Position numbers and translations under genes: made by a program. From Lacrimispora xylanisolvens (lineage in GTDB: Bacteria > Bacillota > Clostridia > Lachnospirales > Lachnospiraceae), in the NCBI RefSeq assembly GCF_002934545.1, contig NZ_PTJA01000007.1, positions 186,001-250,000 of the forward strand: a DNA stretch of 64,000 nucleotides, in the 5' to 3' direction. Below are positions 37,360 through 45,452 of this stretch, piece by piece; the stretch's first letter is position 1; each line of letters opens with the position of its first letter. The notes below the pieces were generated by a model, which ran no database searches, was not told the DNA's origin, and worked only from the letters and a program-made list of their open reading frames with translations.

Positions 37360-37764
37360 CTACTTTTGAGGAATAATTAAGTAACCAATAAATTCTTTTA
37401 AAAATTCCGTTATTTTCATTTTTATTAGTCCTTTATCGGGATCACCTATGATTAAACCATTTTTTAATCTTTTATAAATGACTACATAATGATTATTTCC
37501 AGCAGACTTACTGATAACTGCAATCAGCGGAATTTCAAAATTATAATCTGAAATGAAATTATTCATTTTAATAGAAGCTGTCTGAAAGCCTAATATGCGT
37601 AACGTTCGCTGCATATCCCATATACTGGTTCCTTTTTCACTTAACCCGGCAATGCGGCACACTGTTACTAAATCTGTATTTGACTGGTAGAATTCACATA
37701 TCATGCAGATGCAAGCTGGTCCACAATCATATTTCTCTTTTTGATAAACAATAGGGTAATGCAT
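37360..37764 (-). CDS. Stand-alone C39-type cysteine peptidase
   Basis: 134 residues forming just the peptidase domain normally fused to bacteriocin ABC exporters. Catalytic features: oxyanion Q8 and C14 in YQKEKYDCGPACICMI, H92 in GNNHYVVIYKR, D108 in IIGDPDKG. No membrane segment or ATPase follows. The gene is 62 bases upstream of a protein with a C39-type leader, so a protease-substrate pair is the natural reading. How the product leaves the cell is not shown: no adjacent transporter is present. It is divergent from a BlaI-like repressor gene. Confidence 0.85.
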   Translation of the reverse strand: MHYPIVYQKEKYDCGPACICMICEFYQSNTDLVTVCRIAGLSEKGTSIWDMQRTLRILGFQTASIKMNNFISDYNFEIPLIAVISKSAGNNHYVVIYKRLKNGLIIGDPDKGLIKMKITEFLKEFIGYLIIPQK

Positions 37765-37845
37765 ATTAAGACCTCCTGTTCAATATTACTTTATAAAAAG
37801 AAATCTTAATTTAATTTGTAAACTATTAATATATCTATAAATACC

Positions 37846-37874
37846 TTGACACCGGCATAATAATATTATATCAT
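37846..37874 (+). promoter_or_regulatory. Promoter of the BlaI-like/M56 operon
   Basis: Perfect -35 TTGACA (37846-37851), 17-base spacer, -10 TATCAT (37869-37874), overlapping an operator-like palindrome at its downstream edge. Confidence 0.8.
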
Positions 37875-37894
37875 TTTATGCAAATGCATAAAAT
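37873..37894. promoter_or_regulatory. Operator-like palindrome
   Basis: Perfect inverted repeat ATTTTATGCA-AA-TGCATAAAAT spanning the end of the -10 box and the expected transcription start, 20 bases before the BlaI-like start codon. Position and dyad symmetry fit autorepression by the dimeric BlaI-like repressor. Confidence 0.75.
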
Positions 37895-37913
37895 AAAAAG
37901 GAGCAGCATAATT

Positions 37914-38288
37914 ATGTATCAATTACCGGAATCCGAATTAGATATTATGTTAATTATCTGGAAAACGAAAGAAGAAAAGATCGGTGTTAACAATATAGCC
38001 CAGCAATTGTCTCAGCAAAAGGAAATAACTGCGGGCGCACTTCATAGTTATCTGAACCGCCTTGTGGAAAAAAAATTCTTAGAGTGCTGTAAGGAAGGGA
38101 AATACAGATATTTCAAACCCCTTATATCTGAATCAGAATACAAACAGGAAGAAGGAAAGAGTATCGTTGATAAATTGTTTGGCGGTTCTGTCAGCAATCT
38201 GGTGAACTGTTTATACAAGAAAAACAAGCTTACTTTGAAAGATATAGAGGAACTAAAAGATTTTGTTGATCACTATTCAGAGGAGTAA
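37914..38288 (+). CDS. BlaI/MecI-family repressor
   Basis: 124 residues from ATG 37914 (AGGAG upstream; frame open from 37878). Winged helix-turn-helix of the BlaI type: LPESELDIMLIIWKTKEEKIGVNNIAQQLSQ, then ITAGALHSYLNRLVEKKFLECCKEGKYRYFKPL, with a C-terminal dimerisation helix. BlaI-type repressors are inactivated by proteolysis on signal from a BlaR1-type membrane protease, which is encoded next. The targets here are probably its own operon and possibly the divergent C39/leader-peptide pair. Confidence 0.93.
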   Translation: MYQLPESELDIMLIIWKTKEEKIGVNNIAQQLSQQKEITAGALHSYLNRLVEKKFLECCKEGKYRYFKPLISESEYKQEEGKSIVDKLFGGSVSNLVNCLYKKNKLTLKDIEELKDFVDHYSEE

Positions 38289-38293
38289 TACGT

Positions 38294-39868
38294 ATGAAAG
38301 AACTATTATTTCACATTTTGACGGTATCATTTTTGTCTGGCTTATTTATCTTGTTCTGGCTGAGCTTCCGAACCGTAATCAATAAAAAATTTTCTTATAA
38401 AATTAATCGCTATATCTGGCTTGCAATTGCGATCCGCATGATTTTTTTTGTTTCACTTCCCATTCCAGCTTTCAGCCAAAGAATTGAAATTAATCCCAAA
38501 GTAATAACCGCTTCTCCTGAACCTGCAAAAACGGGTAAAGATGTTGTTAATTCTACTGATACCGAGACCATAATTGCAATGAAAAATCAACCGGATAAAC
38601 GAATCGCATTATCAAACAACTTAATTACAACTATTACAATCATCTGGATCGGCGGTTTTTTAATCAATCTGTCAATAAAAATATTTAGCTATCTTCTATT
38701 ATGTAAAAAAGTGAAGGAGGGTATAATTGCAGATCCGTCCATCCAAAATATATTCGTTAAATGCTCTGAGAGATTAAAAAACAAATCTCCTGTCAATATC
38801 GTTATACTAAATGAGATTCATTCTCCCCTTATTTTAGGGTATTTCAATAAGACGATCGTGCTTCCTAAGATAAACTATTCGGAAAAAGAACTGGATTATA
38901 TATTTGCACATGAAATTGTTCATGGAATGATGAACGATATCTGGTATAAATTAATTTGCGTACTTGCTTCCTGTCTGCATTGGTTTAACCCCCTCGCATA
39001 CCTGCTGGTGATAGAGGCCGAAAAAGATTTGGAATACCATTGTGATATGGAAGTAATCAGAGGACAGAATATCACATACCGTAAAAACTATTGTTCAAGT
39101 ATCCTTAGTTTAATGGAAAAAAAGGAAATACATGAAGATGATCATTATGAAATTTCTTTAATAAATAACTTTGACTACAGTAAAAACACAGTAAAGTCGA
39201 GAATGGAGAATATATTAAATATGAAAAACAAGAAAAGTAATAAACTGGTCATTGCCACGATTTTTATCGTACTTTTATTATGTACCTCACTCATTACGTT
39301 TGGTAATACAAAAAGTTCTATCTATTTTAAAAGCTTATTATTTGGAGATAAATCTGTTACATTTACCAACCCTGAAGATTATGGGAAATTTGAAGATCTA
39401 AGAGGATACAGCAGTCTGGATATTTTTCCAGAAAATATATCACCTTCCATAATAGATGAGTATTATTATTCATATCAGAATACACTCTTTGATCCAACGT
39501 GCCAAATTTACCTAAGCTGTTCATTTGATAAGCCAGAATACGAAGCAGAACTTAAACGTTTATCACAAATATCTAAATCCTACAATGGAACGATACAGAA
39601 AATTCTTTACGACACCGAAAATTACAATTATCCTGCTTACGTAACGATTAATGCCAATAACCACTGCTATGAATATGCTTTACTTACCGGCGAAAACAAA
39701 ATCACTTATATATTTTTAGATTTTATAAATGAGAAGAATTTGAAATTTGATACAAAATACCTGCCAAAAAACTTTGAAAATGAAAAAACAGATAAAAAGA
39801 ATGGATATACCATATATAAATATTATCAGGATAATGGAGATGGCATCTGGATCGATGAAAGTAAATAA
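38294..39868 (+). CDS. M56 (BlaR1-like) membrane metalloprotease with novel C-terminal domain
   Basis: 524 residues. Membrane segments at about 5-25, 38-58, 111-135 and 318-336. The M56 zinc protease motif is HEIVH (206-210) with a downstream E/D ligand region EAEKDLEYHCD (241-251). The 188-residue extracellular C-terminal domain (337-524) does not show the S-x-x-K and K-T-G motifs of the BlaR1 penicillin sensor, and I recognise no family, so the signal is probably not a beta-lactam. ATG at 38294 lies 5 bases after the repressor stop with AGAGGAG overlapping it. Together these form a two-gene sensor-repressor operon. Confidence 0.88.
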   Translation: MKELLFHILTVSFLSGLFILFWLSFRTVINKKFSYKINRYIWLAIAIRMIFFVSLPIPAFSQRIEINPKVITASPEPAKTGKDVVNSTDTETIIAMKNQPDKRIALSNNLITTITIIWIGGFLINLSIKIFSYLLLCKKVKEGIIADPSIQNIFVKCSERLKNKSPVNIVILNEIHSPLILGYFNKTIVLPKINYSEKELDYIFAHEIVHGMMNDIWYKLICVLASCLHWFNPLAYLLVIEAEKDLEYHCDMEVIRGQNITYRKNYCSSILSLMEKKEIHEDDHYEISLINNFDYSKNTVKSRMENILNMKNKKSNKLVIATIFIVLLLCTSLITFGNTKSSIYFKSLLFGDKSVTFTNPEDYGKFEDLRGYSSLDIFPENISPSIIDEYYYSYQNTLFDPTCQIYLSCSFDKPEYEAELKRLSQISKSYNGTIQKILYDTENYNYPAYVTINANNHCYEYALLTGENKITYIFLDFINEKNLKFDTKYLPKNFENEKTDKKNGYTIYKYYQDNGDGIWIDESK

Positions 39869-39892
39869 AAAAATCGACGAAGCCAAGCAATG

Positions 39893-39933
39893 AAAGGACA
39901 ACAGGCAGTAATCCCTCCGCCTGCTGTCCTTTC
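39893..39933. terminator. Terminator of the M56 gene
   Basis: Stem AAAGGACA-CAGGC / GCCTG-TGTCCTTT with an unpaired base on each arm, followed by TTTC. It separates the convergent M56 and glycosyltransferase genes. Confidence 0.75.
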
Positions 39934-39968
39934 TGTATCATTTACCAAAATGAAAGAACTGGTCTTTC

Positions 39969-41030
39969 TCATAAAGCGGTATGAACTGGTCTCTTTTTAA
40001 AAATGAAAAATTTCTGAACCAGAAAATTCAGAAAGAAAATAGTGACCTCCACCACAATTTTTGCTTCTAATCCGCCCATTCCCCAATCTCTTACCAGCCA
40101 CAACAGCATGGCAGTATTAACTGCCAGTATGGAAAGAGCCAGAGCGGCATAGCCCAAGGCAGACTGCAGCAGGCTTCCTTTATATTGAAATACATAATTG
40201 CGGTTTACAATGAAGTTAAATGAAGCACTCACAATTCTTGCCATGATGTTGCTGACGGCATCTGCAGTAATAACTCCCAGTCCGGAAGTAAGGGATAAAA
40301 GAATGCCAAACAGCAGGTAGTCGATACAAAAACTAAGAAACGAGGACGAAACAAATTTTAACATTGTCATATAAATGCGTGCAGAGTCTTTTAAAGGCCG
40401 AAAATGAGAAGATTTATTTCCTTCCAGATAAATCGTTTCAATGGGAACTTCCACTATCCGGATCTTCTCTTTAATACAGGTCAGAAGCATATTTGTCTCA
40501 TATTCATACCGATCCCCTGATATCTCAAGTAGCATTGGAATTAATGTGCTGTCAAACGCTCTCAGCCCTGTTTGTGTGTCTTTCAGCCACCTGCCGGACA
40601 AAAGCCAGAACGCAGCCCTTGTAAGCTGATTACCCAATCTGCTTCTTAATGGTATTTTTCCCTGAAAACAGCGGCTTCCAATAATAAGAACATTCTTCTC
40701 TATTGTTTTTGCTTCTAATAAACGGGCAATATCAGCCGCCGTATGCTGGCCATCTGCATCAGCAATGATTATTCTTCCTGAATCCATCTGTTCCCTGATA
40801 AATGTTAATGCAGTTTTTACTGCTTTTCCTTTTCCGTAATTCCTGTCATGCTGCAGTACAATTCCATAGCGTTCTGCCTCCTGAAATATTTCTTTTGTTT
40901 CTAACCTGCTTCCATCATTGACTATTAGCAGCACTGCTTCCAATTTTTCACTCAATTCCTTTAAGAGAGCAATTAGCCGCACATCCGGATTATACGCCGG
41001 AATTACAATATAATTATTCTTCACTGCCAT
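39969..41030 (-). CDS. GT2 glycosyltransferase fused to GtrA-like membrane domain
   Basis: 353 residues. The N-terminal half is a GT2 (DPM1/GtrB-like) enzyme: YIVIPAYNPDVRLIALL, LLIVNDGSRLE, NYGKGKAVKTAL, and the metal-binding IADADGQHTAADI. The C-terminal 130 residues form four membrane helices of the GtrA/DPMS type (SFLSFCIDYLLFGILLSL to FLVQKFFIFKK). Such fusions transfer a sugar to polyprenyl phosphate and help flip it. The sugar is unknown. RBS GAGAGGAG precedes the ATG. Divergent from a phosphodiester glycosidase gene, which may act on the same envelope glycan. Confidence 0.9.
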   Translation of the reverse strand: MAVKNNYIVIPAYNPDVRLIALLKELSEKLEAVLLIVNDGSRLETKEIFQEAERYGIVLQHDRNYGKGKAVKTALTFIREQMDSGRIIIADADGQHTAADIARLLEAKTIEKNVLIIGSRCFQGKIPLRSRLGNQLTRAAFWLLSGRWLKDTQTGLRAFDSTLIPMLLEISGDRYEYETNMLLTCIKEKIRIVEVPIETIYLEGNKSSHFRPLKDSARIYMTMLKFVSSSFLSFCIDYLLFGILLSLTSGLGVITADAVSNIMARIVSASFNFIVNRNYVFQYKGSLLQSALGYAALALSILAVNTAMLLWLVRDWGMGGLEAKIVVEVTIFFLNFLVQKFFIFKKRPVHTAL

Positions 41031-41216
41031 AGAGCTCCTCTCTTTCTGTCTCTTTTCAAACAGTATATAAGTAACTACTGAAATAACACTGAAAAAATAT
41101 ACACAGAATTATCATTCTTTTTTTCAGATGCATTTAAGATTCAGACGTTATACTCAGCGTTATCAGATCATTGCATCTGAAACTCTCATAAACCGCCCAA
41201 GAAAAGGATGCCCAAT

Positions 41217-42257
41217 ATGATAAATAATAAATTCATAAAAGTAATATTATTTGATTTTATAATTGCTTTGCTCTGCTTCGGAGCATTTATCCTTTATTTC
41301 TATATCATGCCACAGAAAGGAGACCAGAACGCTACCGTTTTAATCAACGAGGCTGCTACACTGTCCCAGGCTTTTGCTCTTCCAGACAGCAAAGACAACA
41401 CCAAATCCAGATCATTCGGTCGAAAAAGAGGCAATAAAGAGAATCCCGGCAATGGTAATACTAATACAAAATCAATTGTATCAGAAAATAGCAGCCTGGA
41501 TTTATCTGATAAAATCAATACCACTTTGGAGTCATACAAAAGTGATACCATACAACTGAACATTACAAAAAATGAGCTGGGAGAGGGGAATGATAAGATC
41601 ACCTATTATACCGCTGATATCTACGTAACCTCCATCAAACAGCTTCAAACAGCTTTTGCCAATGGGACGTTTGGTAAGAATTTAAGAGAGACAACCGTTC
41701 AAATGGCTGAAGACAATGATGCTTTATTGGCAATATCCGGTGATTCCTACGGAAATAATGAAACTGGAATTGTAGTAAGAAACGGAATTCTTTACCGTTC
41801 AGATACGAATGACGCTGAAATATGCGTTTTGTTCCTGGATGGTACAATGAAAATATATACTCCAGAAGAATTTGACCAGGAACAGATACTGGAATGCGAT
41901 GTATGGCAGGCGTGGAACTTCGGACCTTCGTTGTTGGATAACGGGTCAGTCAAGACTGTGTTCCAGACAACCTCTTATTTAAATGGAAGCAATCCCCGCT
42001 GTGCGATTGGTTATGCCGGTCCAGGACATTATAAGTTCGTTCTGGTTGACGGACGTAATACAGGCTATTCCAAAGGAGCAACCATGAGTGAACTTGCAGA
42101 AATCATGGCCAATGAAGATTGTCTGCTGGCATACAATCTGGATGGCGGAAAATCCTCCTCCATGGTATATCAGGGTAATTACGTAAATCAGCCAGTAGAC
42201 GGCGGACGTACCATTAGTGATATTATTTATTTCAAAAAGGAGGAATCAAAGCAATGA
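41217..42257 (+). CDS. Phosphodiester glycosidase (NAGPA domain) membrane protein
   Basis: 346 residues. One N-terminal membrane anchor (about 8-30), a low-complexity linker to about residue 100, then a NAGPA/phosphodiester-glycosidase domain with DNDALLAISGDSYGNNETGIVVRNG, WQAWNFGPSLLDNG, NPRCAIGYAGPGHYKFVLVDGRNTGYSKGATMSELAEIM and CLLAYNLDGGKSSSMVYQG. Family members remove N-acetylglucosamine caps from phosphodiesters in cell-surface glycans. The ATG at 41217 (AGGA upstream) is preferred to 41208. Its stop overlaps the next gene as ATGA. Confidence 0.9.
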   Translation: MINNKFIKVILFDFIIALLCFGAFILYFYIMPQKGDQNATVLINEAATLSQAFALPDSKDNTKSRSFGRKRGNKENPGNGNTNTKSIVSENSSLDLSDKINTTLESYKSDTIQLNITKNELGEGNDKITYYTADIYVTSIKQLQTAFANGTFGKNLRETTVQMAEDNDALLAISGDSYGNNETGIVVRNGILYRSDTNDAEICVLFLDGTMKIYTPEEFDQEQILECDVWQAWNFGPSLLDNGSVKTVFQTTSYLNGSNPRCAIGYAGPGHYKFVLVDGRNTGYSKGATMSELAEIMANEDCLLAYNLDGGKSSSMVYQGNYVNQPVDGGRTISDIIYFKKEESKQ

Positions 42258-42451
42258 AAGAATGGTATGTTAATTTATGGTCACACTTAACCTTTATTCT
42301 GTCACTATTCATAGCAACACTCTGGGTTTTGAATCTGTTAAACCCCATGATGAATTTTCTTAATAATTGGATTGCAGACTCTGCCATATTTCTTTTATGC
42401 ATTTCATCACTTATTACCTCCGCCATTTCAATATGGCGGAGGTACAGGTGA
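42254..42451 (+). CDS. Small two-helix membrane protein
   Basis: 65 residues with two hydrophobic helices (about 8-30 and 42-60) and a basic tail (WRRYR). Family not recognised. It is real because the ATG overlaps the preceding stop codon in an ATGA junction and has a strong AAAGGAGG ribosome site. Coupled translation suggests a partner of the phosphodiester glycosidase, for instance in membrane positioning. Confidence 0.72.
   Translation: MKEWYVNLWSHLTFILSLFIATLWVLNLLNPMMNFLNNWIADSAIFLLCISSLITSAISIWRRYR
42416..42443. repeat. Perfect inverted repeat at convergent gene ends
   Basis: Eleven-base arms ACCTCCGCCAT / ATGGCGGAGGT with a six-base loop, inside the last codons of the small membrane protein gene and 20 bases from the chemoreceptor stop. 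No T-run on either strand, so it is not a canonical terminator but may still halt or protect transcripts. Confidence 0.65.
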
Positions 42452-42463
42452 CTGTAGCTTAAA

Positions 42464-44536
42464 TTACTTTAATTTGAAGCCGGAAACCACTGTCTTAAGC
42501 TCCTCTGCAATCCGCTCCTGCTTCTCTGACATCTTTGACATGTCCTGTACAACTATGTATGCTTTTTCAATCGTGCTAAGAACCATGCTGCTGTTGCCTG
42601 CCGTAGTCTGGACGGATTCGGAAACATTCTGTATGGCATCCCGCACTTCCTGCATTACCTGGCTGATGTTGGTCGCCATCTCCTCCACTTCATTGGAGAT
42701 TTCTTCAACAGTAACGGCATCCCTGCCATATTGCTGTCCTACATTCACAAAATTGTCGTAATCAGGAGTTACGGTATCTCTTAAGAACAACAGCATAGAC
42801 TGTGATCCGTCTAACATCATGGAAAATGCATTCTGAACATCTGTTATGGTGCCCTCGATTTCTTTTACAATCTCAGAAGTATCCTTGGCAAGTTTTCCGA
42901 TTTCTCTGGCAACGACTGCGAAGCCTCTGCCCTGTTCTCCTGCCCTTACCGCTTCAATCGAGGCATTGAGTGACAGAAGATTAATCTGGGATGCGGTATT
43001 GGAAATAAGACGAGCCATATCGCCGATCCGTTCCACGACCTTTGCGTGCTGGACAGCCATCTGGAGATCCTGTTCTCTTTCCTGTGAAATCACAATGGCA
43101 TTGTCATAAGCTTCCCTGCTTTTTTTCTCAATGTCTTTTGCCCGTTCCATAATCTCGCCAGCCATCTTGCTGCTCTTTTCCGTCTCACTGGCAAGTACTC
43201 CTACCGATGAGTTTACCTCTGCAAGAGAAGCATTCAGTTCTTCTGTTGCTGCACTGGAAGACATCATCGCCTTGTCTACATCACTCATATATGTTTTCAC
43301 ATCGCTGAACTGAACAAGCAGACCTGTTGATACTTTATTTAAATGAATACTGGCATCCGTAATATCACCTGCCTGGTCGGAAATCTGCTCGATCACTCCT
43401 TTATTGCTTTGGAACATATTATTTAATGAGCTGCTCATCTGACCCAGTTCATCTTTGCGTCTGGATTTCAACGGCTGTACCGTAAAATCACCGTCTGCAA
43501 GTGAACCTGCAAACTTGCGGACCTTCTTAAGACCTGATGTGATACTTCCGACCTGAAACAGAACTGCGATGATACATAAAACCAAAGCTGCTGCGCTGAT
43601 TTTCGCCAGCTTTTCATTTAAGGCAACAATGGGCTCTGCCAGTTCAGATTGAGGCATCTTAATCATGATGATCCAACCCACTCCCGGAACCGTATCATAA
43701 TAGAGGTTATAAGTTTCTCCACCCTCTGTATAAACCGTCTTTCCTTTGTCGTTCGCCACCATCTGGGCTGCTGCTGCGGAAAGTGTGGCATTCTCATCCT
43801 GAGTCATATTGACACCCTTACTCACTTTTTCTGCATCTGCGCCGCAAAGATAAACACCTTCACCGGAAATTAGTACTGCAGTTCCGTTCTTACCAACTTT
43901 AATCGATTTAATCAGTTCGTCAATATCGCTAAGCTGCATATCTACCGTAACTGCTCCAATGAAACGATTGCTGCTGTCATAAATAGGAGCTGTACAGCTT
44001 GCCATCATCATATTGAGCGTGGGATCAAAATAAGGATCGGTTATAATTGCATCCTTTGTCCCTCCTGATACGGATTTGTAATACGCCTGATTAAAATAGT
44101 CATAGCTCTCATTGCTGTATTCATTGGTTAAGGTCACCTTATTCCCGTCTTTATACCAGTAAGGCCCTACATACTTTTGCTGGGGATCATATACATTTGG
44201 TTCAAACCAGATTCCGCTGCCAAGTATTAACTCATTGCCAGATATAATATCTGCTATGGCCTTACCGTATGTATCAAGATCCGTAGACTGATAAGAGGCT
44301 CCTACGATATGAGAAATATTCATGGCTGTGGTCTCTACCGCATTCAAATAATTGTCAATGCCGTTTACATTCGCTTTCAGTTCTGATTCCATAGTGGAAT
44401 TACTCTGCTGCTCAATCAACTCACTGCTTGTAGATTCACTGAGCTTCGCTAATAGTGCCAGTGCCAGCACTACGACGGGTAAAATGCCAAGGAGCATCTT
44501 GATCCCAATGCTTCTGATTCCTACTCTTCTTTTCAT
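42464..44536 (-). CDS. Methyl-accepting chemotaxis protein, dCache type
   Basis: 690 residues from ATG 44536 (GGAG upstream; frame open to 44578). First membrane segment about 13-33, extracellular dCache_1 sensor to about 290 (including GSGIWFEPNVYDPQQKYVGPYWYKDG and VTDPYFDPTLNMMMASCTAPIYD), second membrane segment about 310-330, HAMP, and a signalling domain with the hairpin tip around SNTASQINLLSLNASIEAVRAGEQGRGFAVVAREIGKLA. It signals to CheA/CheW. dCache receptors commonly sense amino acids or other small molecules. No che genes are adjacent. Confidence 0.95.
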   Translation of the reverse strand: MKRRVGIRSIGIKMLLGILPVVVLALALLAKLSESTSSELIEQQSNSTMESELKANVNGIDNYLNAVETTAMNISHIVGASYQSTDLDTYGKAIADIISGNELILGSGIWFEPNVYDPQQKYVGPYWYKDGNKVTLTNEYSNESYDYFNQAYYKSVSGGTKDAIITDPYFDPTLNMMMASCTAPIYDSSNRFIGAVTVDMQLSDIDELIKSIKVGKNGTAVLISGEGVYLCGADAEKVSKGVNMTQDENATLSAAAAQMVANDKGKTVYTEGGETYNLYYDTVPGVGWIIMIKMPQSELAEPIVALNEKLAKISAAALVLCIIAVLFQVGSITSGLKKVRKFAGSLADGDFTVQPLKSRRKDELGQMSSSLNNMFQSNKGVIEQISDQAGDITDASIHLNKVSTGLLVQFSDVKTYMSDVDKAMMSSSAATEELNASLAEVNSSVGVLASETEKSSKMAGEIMERAKDIEKKSREAYDNAIVISQEREQDLQMAVQHAKVVERIGDMARLISNTASQINLLSLNASIEAVRAGEQGRGFAVVAREIGKLAKDTSEIVKEIEGTITDVQNAFSMMLDGSQSMLLFLRDTVTPDYDNFVNVGQQYGRDAVTVEEISNEVEEMATNISQVMQEVRDAIQNVSESVQTTAGNSSMVLSTIEKAYIVVQDMSKMSEKQERIAEELKTVVSGFKLK

Positions 44537-44882
44537 AATTTTATCTCCTGTAGTTCGGACTTCGACCTCATACTGCATGTTTCGACATTTTTGTTAAAAA
44601 CATCATAACACACCAAGGTAAAATTTACTAATTACATTTGCTAATATTATGTATGCCTGATTCCGCTTTTTCTATTGCATTTTTACTTATGTACATATAA
44701 ACTGATTATCAGAACTTTTATATTAATACAAACTCCTTTCCTCCCTGCACTTTTTACATAATATTAACAGTTTTCAATTATACTATTGGTATTCAAATTA
44801 TGCAATATATGAATTTTACATATTTTAATCGTGTATTTTACAAATTTTATTATCATAAAATATAGTACGAGAGGTGACTATA
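44537..44882. other. Gene-free region between chemoreceptor and HTH genes
   Basis: About 346 bases, very AT-rich, divergent promoters expected. I see no clean promoter pair, RNA fold or repeat; a sigma-D motif for the chemoreceptor was looked for and not found. Confidence 0.5.
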
Positions 44883-45194
44883 ATGGATCAAGACTATATC
44901 AATAAAAGAATTACAGAATTACGTCTTAAAAAGGGAGTGGCAGAACATAAGATGAGCCTGGAACTTGGACACAGCAGAAGTTACGTACAAAGTATCTCCA
45001 GCGGCAGAAGTCTCCCTTCCATGGCGGAGTTTCTGGCAATCTGTGAGTACTTAAGCGTAACGCCGAAAGATTTTTTCGATAATGATAATCCCAACCCGCC
45101 TTTAGTCAGGGATACAATAGACAAGCTTAAATCTTTGCCGGAAAGTGATTTACTGCTGATCTTAACCATGATTAACCGGCTTCAGTCAAAATAG
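44883..45194 (+). CDS. Small helix-turn-helix (XRE-type) regulator
   Basis: 103 residues from ATG 44883 (AGAGGTG upstream; GTG at 44874 is an alternative). The N-terminal 60 residues form a Cro/CI-type helix-turn-helix: RITELRLKKGVAEHKMSLELGHSRSYVQSISSGRSLPSMAEFLAICEYLSVTPKDFF. A short helical tail (KLKSLPESDLLLILTMINRL) probably dimerises. Its target is unknown; it neighbours the VgrG-like operon on the opposite strand. Confidence 0.88.
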   Translation: MDQDYINKRITELRLKKGVAEHKMSLELGHSRSYVQSISSGRSLPSMAEFLAICEYLSVTPKDFFDNDNPNPPLVRDTIDKLKSLPESDLLLILTMINRLQSK

Positions 45195-45231
45195 GCGCAA
45201 ACAAACCTTTGATAACAGATTATTTCATTGT

Positions 45232-45256
45232 CCCCGTGCAAAAGTACGGGGATTTT
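45232..45256 (+). terminator. Terminator of the HTH gene
   Basis: Stem CCCCGT / ACGGGG with an eight-base loop followed by ATTTTG. Confidence 0.65.
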
Positions 45257-45278
45257 GAGGTACAAAGGGAAGTGCTTT

Positions 45279-45452
45279 TTATGTTCTTAAACTGCTGACA
45301 CCTGATGAATTTTTAACATCATTGATCTCATCCAGGGAAACAATAGAGGGAATTGCCTCCAAAGCCCTTACATATAATTCATCCAGATCTCCTCTATTTA
45401 GCATTCCAAAAAAATATCCGTATAAATCCTGAAATGTCTGATCTTTTGTCAT
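45279..45452 (-). CDS. 57-aa hypothetical protein at the end of the VgrG-like operon
   Basis: ATG 45452 has AAGGAG five bases upstream and overlaps the stop of the VgrG-like gene (ATGA), which argues for genuine translation; the longer frame to 45497 lacks such a signal. The sequence (MTKDQTFQDLYGYFFGMLNR, then LDELYVRALEAIPSIVSLDEI) is predicted helical and acidic. No family recognised. Its position behind a spike-like protein could suit an adaptor or immunity-type function, which is speculation. Confidence 0.6.
   Translation of the reverse strand: MTKDQTFQDLYGYFFGMLNRGDLDELYVRALEAIPSIVSLDEINDVKNSSGVSSLRT

Noticed and set aside
42372-43313. Several plus-strand frames opposite the chemoreceptor
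   Set aside because: Antisense of a well-conserved signalling domain, no Shine-Dalgarno, no recognisable protein.
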